This document shows, piece by piece, positions 7,924 through 17,383 of a stretch of DNA of 64,000 nucleotides. The first letter of the stretch is position 1, and every line of letters begins with the position of its first letter. The notes beneath the pieces are model-generated. The model saw only the letters and a list, made by a program, of their open reading frames with translations. It ran no database searches and had not been told where the DNA came from. Source of the DNA: Bradyrhizobium genosp. L (GTDB lineage: Bacteria; Pseudomonadota; Alphaproteobacteria; Rhizobiales; Xanthobacteraceae); NCBI RefSeq assembly GCF_015624485.1, contig NZ_CP061378.1, positions 2,232,001-2,296,000 on the forward strand. The letters run 5' to 3'. Made by a program: the position numbers and the translations under genes.

Positions 7924-9687
7924 ATGGACCATCTGTCAGGATATGCGCATCGCCCCTTTCCCTTCGTGCTGCGCTATCTGCGTAGGCGCCTTCCCTCGCA
8001 CGTCGTCATCCTGTCGGCGGTGCTGGCGGCGGTTGCCTGCTCGGTGGGCACGCAATATGGCGTGAAGAATATGGTCGATGCCTTGTCGGCCGGACCGTCG
8101 TCCGCGAATGGCGTATGGCTGGCATTCGCTCTGCTCATGTCGCTGATCGCGGCCGACAACTTCATGTGGCGGATTGCCAGTTGGACCGCGAGCTACACCT
8201 TCGTCAGCGTCACCGGCGATCTGCGCCGTGACATGTTCCGCCATCTCACCGGCCACGCCCCGAGCTACTTCACTGACCGGTTACCCGGCATGTTGACCAG
8301 CCGCATCACCGCGACGTCGAACGCCGTGTTCACGGTCGAGAACATGTTCGTATGGAACGTGTTACCGCCCTGCATCGCGACCATTGCGGCGATCACGCTG
8401 GTTGGAACCGTCAGCGTGACAATGTCAGCGGTGCTGATCCTGATTTCGGGAACCATGGTGGCCGTCATGTTCCGCATTGCCGCCGCCGGCAAGCCGCTGC
8501 ACGACGACTTCGCCAACCGCGCTGCGGCGGTCGACGGCGAGATGGTCGACGTCATCAACAATCTGCCGCTGGTGCGCGCGTTCTGCGGGCTCGGCTATGA
8601 GCACGAGCGCTTCGACGCGACGGTGAACCGGGAACTCATCGCCCGCGGCCGTTCCCTGCGCTATCTCGAGAAGCTGCGCCTCATTCACGCGGCCGTGACC
8701 GTGATCCTGACGATTGCAATGCTCGCCTGGGCGGTCAATCTCTGGCAGCAGGGCACGGCGACCACCGGCGACGTCGTGCTGGTCTGCACCCTCGGCATCT
8801 CGATCCTCAGCGCCACCCGCGATCTCGCGGTTGCGCTGGTCGACGTCACCCAGCATGTCGCGCGGCTCACCGAAGCGCTGGCGACGCTGCTGCAGCCGCA
8901 CGAACTGAACGACCATCCGGAGGCCGAACCGCTGGTGAAGAGCGGCGCCGCGATCGCGTTCAACAATGTCTCGTTCCGCTATCCCGGCGGCCTGCAGGTG
9001 TTCGAACGCTTCAGTTTGCGCATCCAGCCCGGCCAGCGGGTCGGTCTGGTCGGCCAGTCCGGTGGCGGCAAGTCGACGCTGTTTACACTGCTGCAGCGCT
9101 TCTACGACGTCGAGAACGGCAGCATCACCGTCGACGGCCAGGACATCGCTCGCGTCACCCAGCAGAGCCTGCGCGCGGCGATCTCGGTGGTGCCGCAGGA
9201 CATCTCGCTGTTCCATCGCTCGATCATGGAGAACATCCGCTACGGCCGGCCCGACGCCACCGACGACGAGGTGCTGCGCGCGGCGATCGCAGCGCGATGC
9301 GACTTCATCGAGACCCTGCCGGAAGGCATGGACACGATCGTCGGCGACCGCGGCATCAAGGTGTCCGGCGGCCAGCGCCAGCGCATCGCGATCGCGCGCG
9401 CCTTCCTGAAGGATGCGCCGATCCTGCTGCTCGACGAGGCCACCGCGGCGCTCGACGCCGAATCGGAGGAGGCGATCCGCGAGGCGTTGTCGCGGCTGAT
9501 GCGCGGGCGTACGGTGGTTGCGATCGCGCATCGCCTTGCGACGCTGCGCAGCTTCGATCGGGTCGTGATGCTGCAGGGTGGCCGGATCGTCGAGGATGGT
9601 TCGCCGGATATCCTGGTGAAGGGGAAGGGCCCTTACCGCGACCTGGTGGCCCGCGAAATGGGCCGTCTCTCTCCCAGCGCGGCCTGA
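7924..9687 (+). CDS. ABC exporter, fused membrane and ATPase domains
   Basis: A 587-residue half-transporter that should work as a homodimer in the inner membrane. The start at 7924 is preceded by AGGA at good spacing. Residues ~25-310 form the six-helix exporter membrane domain. The nucleotide-binding domain follows, with Walker A GQSGGGKSTL, signature VSGGQRQRIAIARA, Walker B ILLLDEATAALD and switch AIAHRLAT. This is the type IV exporter (MsbA/NdvA-like) architecture that moves lipids, glucans, peptides or drugs outward. Its position opposite a glycosyltransferase and before a glucan-active enzyme makes a glycan or glycolipid cargo plausible, but that is inference. Confidence 0.87.
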   Translation: MDHLSGYAHRPFPFVLRYLRRRLPSHVVILSAVLAAVACSVGTQYGVKNMVDALSAGPSSANGVWLAFALLMSLIAADNFMWRIASWTASYTFVSVTGDLRRDMFRHLTGHAPSYFTDRLPGMLTSRITATSNAVFTVENMFVWNVLPPCIATIAAITLVGTVSVTMSAVLILISGTMVAVMFRIAAAGKPLHDDFANRAAAVDGEMVDVINNLPLVRAFCGLGYEHERFDATVNRELIARGRSLRYLEKLRLIHAAVTVILTIAMLAWAVNLWQQGTATTGDVVLVCTLGISILSATRDLAVALVDVTQHVARLTEALATLLQPHELNDHPEAEPLVKSGAAIAFNNVSFRYPGGLQVFERFSLRIQPGQRVGLVGQSGGGKSTLFTLLQRFYDVENGSITVDGQDIARVTQQSLRAAISVVPQDISLFHRSIMENIRYGRPDATDDEVLRAAIAARCDFIETLPEGMDTIVGDRGIKVSGGQRQRIAIARAFLKDAPILLLDEATAALDAESEEAIREALSRLMRGRTVVAIAHRLATLRSFDRVVMLQGGRIVEDGSPDILVKGKGPYRDLVAREMGRLSPSAA

Positions 9688-9770
9688 TCCCGCGTCAGTT
9701 CCAGTCGTCGTGCGTTCCGATGCGTTGAACCAGAAGAATCGCGAACCTACAAGCATCGCCTGAGGTCGAG

Positions 9771-11972
9771 ATGGCAGCCGACGTCGTTACGCAGATCACT
9801 GCCCGCATCACCGAGCAGATCGTGGTGGAGTCGTCGTTTTATATTCCAATGACGGGCCCCGCGGCGCGGCCGCGGCGCTCGCTCAAGCACGACGACACCT
9901 TCATCGTGCTCGACAGCCATGGCGACATCGGCGCCTCGGCGGGCGGGCCGGACGGCCTGTTCAACGCAGATACCCGCTACCTCGCGCGGCTCGAGATGGT
10001 GCTGGAAGAGGTGCAGCCGCTGCTGCTCGGCTCCAATCTGCGCGACGACAATTCGTCGCTGACGGTCGACCTCACCAATTCCGACGTCTACCGCAACGAC
10101 CGGCTGGTGCTGCAAAAGGACACGCTGCACATCGTGCGGTCGATCTTCCTGTGGCGCGGCACCGCCTATCAGCGCATCGGGCTGCAGAACCACGGCGAGC
10201 ACGCCGCGAGCTTCGATCTCACGCTGCTGTTCGACAACGACTTCGCCGACCTGTTCGAGGTCCGCGGCGAGCGCCGACCGCATCGTGGCACGGGCACGAG
10301 CCGGCTCCTGGGGCCGACCGATGTCATGCTGGAATATTGCGGCCTCGACGATCAGACGCGGATCACCGCGCTGCATTTCGACCCGCGCCCGACGCGGCTG
10401 TCGGTGGGCGCTGCGACCTATCATTTCGAGCTCGCGCCGGCGCAGGCGACGTCGCTGTTCGTTGCGGTGTCCTGCAACAAGCCGATTATGCACAAGCCGG
10501 TGCCGTTCTTCCGCGGACTGCTGGCGCACCGCCGCGAGATGCGGAATTCGTCGGCCGGCGCGGCCTCGATCGAGACCTCCAACAACATCTTCAACGAGGT
10601 GTTGTGCCAGGCGATGGCCGACCTCAACATGCTGATGACCGAGACGCCGCAGGGCCGCTATCCCTATGCCGGCATCCCCTGGTATTCGACCACGTTCGGC
10701 CGCGACGGCCTGATCACCGCGCTGCAGATGCTGTGGGTCGATCCACGCATCGCGTGCGGCGTGCTGAAACGGCTCGCGGTGTTCCAGGCCAAGGCGGTCG
10801 ATCCGCGCGCGGACGCCGCGCCGGGCAAGATCCTGCACGAGATGCGCGGCGGCGAGATGGCGGCGCTGCGCGAGGTGCCGTTCGCGCAATATTACGGCAG
10901 CGTCGATTCGACGCCGCTGTTCGTGCTGCTCGCCGGGCTCTATCTGGAGCGCACCGGCGATGTCGACACGCTGCGCGAATTGTGGCCCGCGGTCGAGGCC
11001 GGATTGCAATGGATCGACGGCCCGGGCGATCCCGACCGCGACGGCTTCATCGAGTATCAGCGCGCCACCGAGCAGGGCCTGCAGAACCAGGGCTGGAAGG
11101 ATTCGTTCGACGCCATCTTCCATGCCGACGGCAGGCTCGCCGAGGGAAATATCGCGCTGGCCGAAGTGCAGGGCTACGTGTTCGCCGGCAAGCATTTCGC
11201 CGCGCGCGCGGCGCGCCAGCTCGGCTTTGCGGAGAGGGCAGCGAAGCTGGACGCCGAGGCCGAAAAGCTGCGCGAGCAGTTCGAAGCGGCGTTCTGGTGC
11301 GAGGAGCTCGGTACCTATGCGGTCGCGCTCGACGGCGCCAAGCAGCAGTGCAAGGTGCGCACGTCGAATGCCGGCCAGACGCTGTTCTCCGGCATGGTGC
11401 GGGAAGACCGCGCCCGGCGGGTCGCCGCAGACCTGATGAGCCCAAAATTCTTCTCGGGCTGGGGCATCCGCACCGTCGCGACCGGCGAAGCGCGCTACAA
11501 TCCGATGTCCTATCACGACGGCTCGATCTGGCCGCACGACAATGCGCTGATCGCGCTCGGCTTCGCCCGCTACGGGCTGAAGCACTCGGTGGCGCATCTG
11601 TTCAAGGGGCTGTTCGACGCCGCGAGCTACATGGAGCTGCGGCGGTTGCCGGAGCTATTCTGTGGCTTCCGCCGCGAACGCCGGCGCGGCCCGGTGCTCT
11701 ATCCCGTGGCCTGCGCGCCGCAGGCCTGGGCCAGCGCGACGCCGTTCACCTTGCTCGAGGCGGCGCTCGGACTCGAATTCGATGTTGCCCGCGGCGAGAT
11801 TCGCCTGCGCGATCCCCGCCTGCCGGACTTCCTCAACGAGGTGGTGTTGCGCGACCTCAGGTTAGGTGCTTCCAGCGTCGATTTGCGGGTGCGCCGTCAC
11901 AACGGCGAGGTGTCGCTCGAAGTGTTGCGCACGCGCGGGCAGATCCAGGTTTCGATCGTGCTGACGCATTAG
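9771..11972 (+). CDS. Glycogen-debranching-type amylo-alpha-1,6-glucosidase
   Basis: A 733-residue protein. An N-terminal beta-rich domain (~residues 35-230, beginning around HDDTFIVLDSHGDIGA and FNADTRYLARLEM) matches the bacterial debranching-enzyme N-terminal domain. It is followed by an (alpha/alpha)6-barrel glucosidase domain with WYSTTFGRDGLITALQM, LQNQGWKDSFDAIFHADG and YHDGSIWPHDNALIALG. The acidic residues in GRDG and WKDS are in the places expected for such hydrolases. Related proteins remove alpha-1,6 branches or act on stress-related glucans. No signal peptide is visible. It lies 84 bp after the ABC exporter and before a PRC-barrel protein, in a block that ends with glycogen synthase. 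Confidence 0.85.
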   Translation: MAADVVTQITARITEQIVVESSFYIPMTGPAARPRRSLKHDDTFIVLDSHGDIGASAGGPDGLFNADTRYLARLEMVLEEVQPLLLGSNLRDDNSSLTVDLTNSDVYRNDRLVLQKDTLHIVRSIFLWRGTAYQRIGLQNHGEHAASFDLTLLFDNDFADLFEVRGERRPHRGTGTSRLLGPTDVMLEYCGLDDQTRITALHFDPRPTRLSVGAATYHFELAPAQATSLFVAVSCNKPIMHKPVPFFRGLLAHRREMRNSSAGAASIETSNNIFNEVLCQAMADLNMLMTETPQGRYPYAGIPWYSTTFGRDGLITALQMLWVDPRIACGVLKRLAVFQAKAVDPRADAAPGKILHEMRGGEMAALREVPFAQYYGSVDSTPLFVLLAGLYLERTGDVDTLRELWPAVEAGLQWIDGPGDPDRDGFIEYQRATEQGLQNQGWKDSFDAIFHADGRLAEGNIALAEVQGYVFAGKHFAARAARQLGFAERAAKLDAEAEKLREQFEAAFWCEELGTYAVALDGAKQQCKVRTSNAGQTLFSGMVREDRARRVAADLMSPKFFSGWGIRTVATGEARYNPMSYHDGSIWPHDNALIALGFARYGLKHSVAHLFKGLFDAASYMELRRLPELFCGFRRERRRGPVLYPVACAPQAWASATPFTLLEAALGLEFDVARGEIRLRDPRLPDFLNEVVLRDLRLGASSVDLRVRRHNGEVSLEVLRTRGQIQVSIVLTH

Positions 11973-12025
11973 CGCGTCGCCGCATATCGCTTCCGCGCGG
12001 AGCGACATCATCGTGGGAGAGTTTC

Positions 12026-12535
12026 ATGCGTTCGAGGATCATAGTCACACTGGCGGCGGCGCTGCTGCTGAGCTGCGCCGGTGTCCGCGCCGCCGACGAT
12101 TCGTCACCGTCGCCCGCACCATCGGCGCCGTCGACCACCGGTTCGAAGGAGCCGGCCAAGGAACCTGCAAAGGAGCCGGCGCCGCCACCGTCGGTCACCG
12201 TGATCGGTGCGCGCGATGCGCACGGCATTCTCGGACGCGACGTCCGCAGCACCGCCAATGAGGATATGGGCCGGATCGTCGACGTCATCGTCGACCGCGA
12301 CGGCAAAGTCCGCGCTGCCGTGATCGATTTCGGCGGCTTCCTCGGCGTCGGCAGCCGCAAGATCGTGGTCGATTGGAACGCGCTACGCTTTGCAGGCGTT
12401 TCCAACAAGAGCGACAGCATCACGCTGGATTTGACCAAGCAGCAGGTCAGCGCTGCGCCCGAATACAAGGAAGATACGCCGCTGATCGTGCTGGGCGCGG
12501 CCGGCAGCCTCCACCCATGGGATTATGAACATTAG
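12026..12535 (+). CDS. Secreted PRC-barrel domain protein
   Basis: A 169-residue protein. The start at 12026 is preceded by GGGAGAG. Residues 1-22 form a Sec signal peptide ending VRA, with a Cys at residue 17. A low-complexity linker with KEPAKEPAKEPA repeats follows. Residues ~65-165 carry a PRC-barrel beta domain (GRDVRSTANEDMGRIVDVIV, then VRAAVIDFGGFLGVGSRKI). Periplasmic PRC-barrel proteins are common in rhizobia and are often stress-induced, but their biochemical role is poorly known. The 3' end overlaps the next gene by 11 bp, suggesting co-expression. Confidence 0.82.
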   Translation: MRSRIIVTLAAALLLSCAGVRAADDSSPSPAPSAPSTTGSKEPAKEPAKEPAPPPSVTVIGARDAHGILGRDVRSTANEDMGRIVDVIVDRDGKVRAAVIDFGGFLGVGSRKIVVDWNALRFAGVSNKSDSITLDLTKQQVSAAPEYKEDTPLIVLGAAGSLHPWDYEH

Positions 12536-13874
12536 GGGACTGAAGCTGGTCGCGCGTCCGAACTCTTCCTTCGAGACGGTTGGCGACGATCGTGGCGAAC
12601 GATCAGCCGGCGACACCCATGTTGTGCCGTTGGCTCAGGATCCGCCGAAGAGTTCGCCCAGGCCGGAAGAGCCGCACACACCATCGCGCGAAAGCCAGCG
12701 CGGGCTCGACTGGTTCATCTTCTTCCTGGCCGACGTGCAGACCGGGTTCGGCCCGTTCATTGCGGTCTATCTGACGACGCAGAAATGGACCCAGGTCGAG
12801 ATCGGCTTCGTGCTCTCGATCGGCGGTATCATCGGCCTGCTCGGCCAGATGCCGGGCGGCGCGATCGTCGATGCCGCACGATCCGAGCGGATCGTCGCGG
12901 GGTGCGCGGTCGCGACCATCGGCACCTGCGCGCTGGCCTATGCGGTCTGGCCGATCCTGCCCGTGGTGATGGTGGCCGCGGCATTCCACGCGCTCGCAAG
13001 CTGCGTGCTGGGACCCGCGATCGCCGCCATCAGCCTCGGCCTGGTCGGGCCGCATGCGATCGGGGAACGGCTCGGCCGCAACGCGCGCTTCGCTTCGCTC
13101 GGCAATGGCTCGGCTGCGGCACTGATGGGCGCCTGCGGCTATCTGCTGTCGAGCCGCTCGGTGTTCCTGGTCACTTTCATCCTGGCAATCCCGACCCTGT
13201 TGTCGCTGTCGCAGATCCGCGAGCGCGAGATCGACATCGCGCAGGCCCATGGCGAGGTGAAGCGGGAGGTGCCCGACAAGAAGGCGACCAGCGTGCTCAG
13301 CCTGGTGCGGCATCGGTCGCTGCTGATCTTCGCCGGTGCCATGATGCTATTCCAGCTCGCCAACGCCGCGATGTTGCCGCTGATGGCGGGCGTGGTCACG
13401 ACGCGGTCGAGCCAGTGGGCGCCGGTGCTGATCGCGGCCTGCATCATCGTGCCGCAGGCGATCGTCGCGCTGTCCTCGCCGTCGGTCGGCCGCAGGGCGC
13501 AGATTTGGGGCCGACGACCGCTGCTCCTGATCGCGTTCGGCGCGCTCGTGATTCGCGGCCTGCTGTTCGCGACGGTGCGCGATCCCTATTTGCTCGTCGC
13601 GGTGCAGGTCTTCGACGGCATCACTGCGGCGATCTTCAGCGTGATGGTGCCGCTGGTGGTGGCCGACGTCGCCTTCGGCAGTGGCCACTTCAATCTTGCG
13701 CAGGGCATCGTCGGCACCGCGGTCGGCATCGGCGCCTCGCTCAGCACGGTGCTGGCCGGCTATGTCAGCGACAAGCTCGGCAGCGGCACGGCCTTCCTCG
13801 GGCTCGCCGGCGTCGCTGGCCTCGGTCTCCTCATGATCTGGATGGTGATGCCGGAGACGCGGCGGACAGTGTGA
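12525..13874 (+). CDS. MFS transporter
   Basis: A 449-residue major facilitator superfamily protein with about 12 hydrophobic segments starting near residue 65. The long polar N-terminus is rich in Pro, Ser and Glu, and the true start could lie further in, since no strong ribosome site precedes the ATG at 12525. The loop after the second segment reads GGAIVDAARSERIV, a variant of the GxxxDRxxRR motif. A second motif-like loop is RRAQIWGRRPLLLIAFG. The substrate is unknown; the type suggests drug or metabolite efflux. It overlaps the PRC-barrel gene. Confidence 0.82.
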   Translation: MNIRGLKLVARPNSSFETVGDDRGERSAGDTHVVPLAQDPPKSSPRPEEPHTPSRESQRGLDWFIFFLADVQTGFGPFIAVYLTTQKWTQVEIGFVLSIGGIIGLLGQMPGGAIVDAARSERIVAGCAVATIGTCALAYAVWPILPVVMVAAAFHALASCVLGPAIAAISLGLVGPHAIGERLGRNARFASLGNGSAAALMGACGYLLSSRSVFLVTFILAIPTLLSLSQIREREIDIAQAHGEVKREVPDKKATSVLSLVRHRSLLIFAGAMMLFQLANAAMLPLMAGVVTTRSSQWAPVLIAACIIVPQAIVALSSPSVGRRAQIWGRRPLLLIAFGALVIRGLLFATVRDPYLLVAVQVFDGITAAIFSVMVPLVVADVAFGSGHFNLAQGIVGTAVGIGASLSTVLAGYVSDKLGSGTAFLGLAGVAGLGLLMIWMVMPETRRTV

Positions 13875-14099
13875 CGGCGAGGTGACACAGGGCATGCCGT
13901 TGGGTCGATCGCCAAGGCGCAGTGGCGCGGCACTCTTTCTCCCATGCATGCTCTCGTATATGAGTGATTTGCTGCCGCAAAGTGCCGAGGATCCGATTGG
14001 CGATTTGGAAGGTGGCGATGGCGGTTAGCTAATTTTAACATCGTGATCCGAAACTCCAGCGACGCGAGCACGTATCAGGCATTTGGGCCGGGGCAGGGC

Positions 14100-15764
14100 A
14101 TGGCAAATCAATATTCGATGGCGCAATCCAAGGTAGCGCAGCGGTACTGGCGGCACCCCGCCATTGTGATTTTGGCGGCGTTCGTCACACTGACGGCGCT
14201 GACCGGCGAGGTTGCCGCGAAACAGGCCCGTAAGCCAGCCAACGTCGAGGCGACCGCGCCGCGCGAGGCCGGCGATCCGATCATGGCGATCGTGTCGATC
14301 AAGAGCCAGCGGGTTACCTTCTACGACGCCGAAGGCTGGATTTACCGCGCGCCGGTGTCGACCGGCATCAAGGGGCGCGAGACGCCCGCCGGCGTCTTTG
14401 CGCTGCTCGAGAAGGATAAGGACCATCACTCCAGCCTTTATGACGATGCCTGGATGCCGAACATGCAGCGCATCACCTGGAACGGCGTCGCGCTGCACGG
14501 TGGGCCGCTGCCCGGCTATGCCGCCTCGCATGGCTGCGTCCGGATGCCCTACGACTTTGCCGAAAAGCTGTTCGACAAGACCGATATCGGGATGCGGGTG
14601 ATCATCGCGCCGAACGACGCCGAGCCGGTGGACTTCTCGCATCCGGCGCTGTTCGTGCCGAATGCCGATGCCATCAAGGCTGCCCCGGGGCGGGTCCAGA
14701 CGGCCAGCCGCGATGCCGAGGACGCGGCCAAGGCCGCCGACGATGCCAAGAAGGCGGCCGTGACGACGGCGCGCGAGTCGACCGCGCTCACGGCCTCGTT
14801 GCGCAGGCTGGAGCAGGCGAAGACCCGCGCCGACGCCGAGCTCAAATTTGCCGACAGGACGCTCGCCGCGGCCAAGACCGACGAGGCCAAGGCAAAGGCC
14901 GAGGAACTCCAGCAGAAGGCCACGACCAAGGTTACCGACAGCGCGTCTCAACTTGAGACCGCCAAGACCGACGCCAAGGCCAAGACCGACGCTGCCGCCG
15001 CCGCAAAGGAGGCCGTCAAGGCGGCCGAGGCGAAAAAAGTGGAAACCGCGAAGGCGGCGATCCAGGCCAAACTCGCCCTCGAGCCGGTCTCGGTCTATAT
15101 CAGCCGCGCGACGCAGAAGATCTACGTCCGGCGCAACACGCACAAGGCGTGGCCCGACGGCGGCGAGGTGTTCGATTCCTCGATCGAGGCGCCCGTCACG
15201 ATCCGCGATCCCGACAAGCCGATCGGCACGCACATTTTCACGGCGGTGGCGCGCGACGGCGCGGGCCTGCGCTGGACCGAGGTCACGATCGACGAAGGGG
15301 ACAACGCCAAGGATGCGCTCGACCGCATCACCATTCCGCAGGATGTGCTCGATCGCATCGCGCCGACCGCAGCCCCACGGTCCTCGATCATCGTCTCGGA
15401 CGAGCCGCTGAGCACCGAGACCAATTATCGCACCGAGTTCGTCGCGGTGCTGAGCAACCAGCCCCAGGGCGGCTTCATCACCCGCAAGCCGAGCGAGGTC
15501 CGTGTCGCGCGCCGCGACAATCCGGATGACGACGGCGGCTTCTTCTCCTCGTTCCAGCGTAGCTGGGGGCCGCAGCCGGCACCGCAGCAGCGCGGTTGGG
15601 ATGATTCCCAGCGCAGCTGGGATCCCCAAAACGGCTTCGGCTGGAATCAGCAGCCGAGCCCCCCGCCCCAGAACGGCAATCCTCGTCGGCGCGGCGGCCA
15701 GACCTATCGTCAGGTGCAACAGCCCGTTCAACAGCAGGGCGGCTGGTTTCAACCGTCCTGGTAG
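14100..15764 (+). CDS. L,D-transpeptidase with a second, degenerate YkuD-like half
   Basis: About 554 residues from the ATG at 14100, which follows GGGGCAGGGC; a GTG at 14043 is an alternative. A hydrophobic anchor or signal lies at residues ~19-38. The first YkuD domain (~60-170) holds the complete catalytic motif, HGGPLPGYAASHGCVRMP, with nucleophile Cys146. Residues ~205-325 are an Ala/Lys/Glu-rich predicted coiled coil. A second YkuD-like half (~333-440) starts VSVYISRATQKIYVRR but has no SHGC motif. The C-terminus is Gln/Trp/Pro-rich. Active family members make 3-3 peptidoglycan cross-links or attach proteins to the wall. It is convergent with glgA. Confidence 0.83.
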   Translation: MANQYSMAQSKVAQRYWRHPAIVILAAFVTLTALTGEVAAKQARKPANVEATAPREAGDPIMAIVSIKSQRVTFYDAEGWIYRAPVSTGIKGRETPAGVFALLEKDKDHHSSLYDDAWMPNMQRITWNGVALHGGPLPGYAASHGCVRMPYDFAEKLFDKTDIGMRVIIAPNDAEPVDFSHPALFVPNADAIKAAPGRVQTASRDAEDAAKAADDAKKAAVTTARESTALTASLRRLEQAKTRADAELKFADRTLAAAKTDEAKAKAEELQQKATTKVTDSASQLETAKTDAKAKTDAAAAAKEAVKAAEAKKVETAKAAIQAKLALEPVSVYISRATQKIYVRRNTHKAWPDGGEVFDSSIEAPVTIRDPDKPIGTHIFTAVARDGAGLRWTEVTIDEGDNAKDALDRITIPQDVLDRIAPTAAPRSSIIVSDEPLSTETNYRTEFVAVLSNQPQGGFITRKPSEVRVARRDNPDDDGGFFSSFQRSWGPQPAPQQRGWDDSQRSWDPQNGFGWNQQPSPPPQNGNPRRRGGQTYRQVQQPVQQQGGWFQPSW

Positions 15765-15782
15765 CGAATGCCGAGCTGCGGG

Positions 15783-17213
15783 CTACGCGGCCACCCGCGG
15801 CATGATCAGTCGTTTGTAGAGCGCGCCGTAGCAGGCGGCTGACAGGTCCCAGCTGTAGGACTTCGCCATCGCGCTCGCGCGCATGGCGTTGAGGCGATCC
15901 TTCCTGTGATACGCGTCGAAGGCGCGCCTGACGCCACTGAGGAAGGATTCCGCCGACGGCTGCGGGAACAGGAAGCCGGTCTCGCCGTCGGCGATGGTCT
16001 CGGCCAGCCCACCGGTCTGGTGGCCGATCGGCAGCGAGCCGAAGCGCTGGGCATACATCTGGCTGAGCCCGCAGGGCTCGAAGCGCGACGGCATCAAGGT
16101 GAAATCGCTGCCGGCGAAGATCCGGCGCGCCTGGGCGTCGTTGAAGCCGATCACGACGCCGATCGCCTCCGGCCGGCGCCGGTGCGCGGCCACCAGCGCG
16201 TCCTCGATCGCAGCTTCACCGGTGCCGACGACGACGAGCTGCCCGCCGTCTCTGATGATCTCGTCGGCGGCCGACAGCACGAGGTCGACGCCCTTCTGGT
16301 GCACGAGGCGGGCGACCAGGCCGAAGATCGGGCCACGCGAGATCGCAAGGCCGAACTGGCGGCGGACGTAATCGGCGTTGGCCTGCTTGCCTTTCCAGTC
16401 GCCGGCGCCGAACGGCTTTGCGAGCTGCGCGCAGGTGCGCGGGTCCCAGCTCTCGTCGATGCCGTTGAGGATGCCGGTGAGCTCGTTGGCATCGGAGCGG
16501 ATGCGCAGCAGGCCCTCCAGCCCGCAGCCGAGCTCCGCGGTCGTGATCTCCCGCGCATAGGTCGCGCTGACCGTGGTCAGATGCGTGGCGTAGACAAGGC
16601 CGCCCTTGAGGAAGGAGAGTTGGTCGTAGAATTCCAGCCCGTCGATGTGGAAGGAGCTTTCCGGCGCGCCGATCCGCCGCAGCGCTTGCTTCGAGAACAG
16701 GCCCTGATAGGCGAGGTTGTGGATGGTCAGGATCGAGGGAATCTGCGCGCCGCGCCAGGCGAGGTAAGCCGGTGTGAGCGCCGCCTGCCAATCGTTGACA
16801 TGCACCAGGTCCGCTGCCCAATTCTTGTCCAGCATGCCCATTGCAAGTTCGGCGGCGGCAGACGCGAAGCGGGCGAAGCGGATGTCGTTGTCGGGCCAGT
16901 CGCGGCCGGACTCGTCGCCATAGGGATTGCCCGGCCGCTCGTAGAGTTCTGGGCACAACAGCACGTAGACCGGCAGCCCGTCTTTGGTCGACGCGCGCCC
17001 GAGCGTGCAGGCCGGCATCTCGGCCAGCGCAGCGCAGTGCCCGACTATCTCAATATGGGTGAATTGCTCGACCACGTCCCGGTAGCCGGGAAGCATGATC
17101 CTGGTGTCGCTCCAGGGGCGCAGCGCCCGCGGCAGTGCCGCAGAAACGGCAGCGAGCCCGCCCACGCGGACGAAATCGTCCATCTCCGTCGTGACGAACA
17201 AGACCTTCAACAA
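15783..17213 (-). CDS. glgA: Glycogen synthase (ADP-glucose type) GlgA
   Basis: A 476-residue GT5 enzyme of usual length that extends alpha-1,4-glucan from ADP-glucose. The N-terminus is LKVLFVTTEMDDFVRVGGLA, the GT5 substrate loop. The C-terminal half has GLVARLVHQKGVDLVLSA, and SRFEPCGLSQMYAQRFG followed by GSLPIGHQTGGLAETI, the strongly conserved donor site. The usual KxGGL Lys is Arg16 here (RVGGL), a conservative change. No glgB, glgC or glgP lies in the window; the debranching-type gene at 9771 is the nearest relative in function. It is divergent from the CoA-transferase gene and convergent with the L,D-transpeptidase. Confidence 0.9.
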   Translation of the reverse strand: MLKVLFVTTEMDDFVRVGGLAAVSAALPRALRPWSDTRIMLPGYRDVVEQFTHIEIVGHCAALAEMPACTLGRASTKDGLPVYVLLCPELYERPGNPYGDESGRDWPDNDIRFARFASAAAELAMGMLDKNWAADLVHVNDWQAALTPAYLAWRGAQIPSILTIHNLAYQGLFSKQALRRIGAPESSFHIDGLEFYDQLSFLKGGLVYATHLTTVSATYAREITTAELGCGLEGLLRIRSDANELTGILNGIDESWDPRTCAQLAKPFGAGDWKGKQANADYVRRQFGLAISRGPIFGLVARLVHQKGVDLVLSAADEIIRDGGQLVVVGTGEAAIEDALVAAHRRRPEAIGVVIGFNDAQARRIFAGSDFTLMPSRFEPCGLSQMYAQRFGSLPIGHQTGGLAETIADGETGFLFPQPSAESFLSGVRRAFDAYHRKDRLNAMRASAMAKSYSWDLSAACYGALYKRLIMPRVAA

Positions 17214-17383
17214 GCGCCCTCGTTCCAGCCCGTGACAGGGCTATGCAAGATCGGGTCCAATCTGCTGTTGAGTAAAATGCAACGCGGCCCGTGGCCTGGT
17301 CTGGACGAGACGCTTTCCTGTCAGCACGGCTCACTTTAGGGTCGACGCAGCATCGAGCAAAAGAACCGCGCGTGGAGGGAGCC

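Noticed and set aside
10151..12535. A 794-codon frame suggesting a fusion of a large protein to the PRC-barrel domain
   Set aside because: The upstream part is out of frame with the debranching-type gene and is Arg-rich shadow; a signal peptide and ribosome site at 12026 define the real gene.
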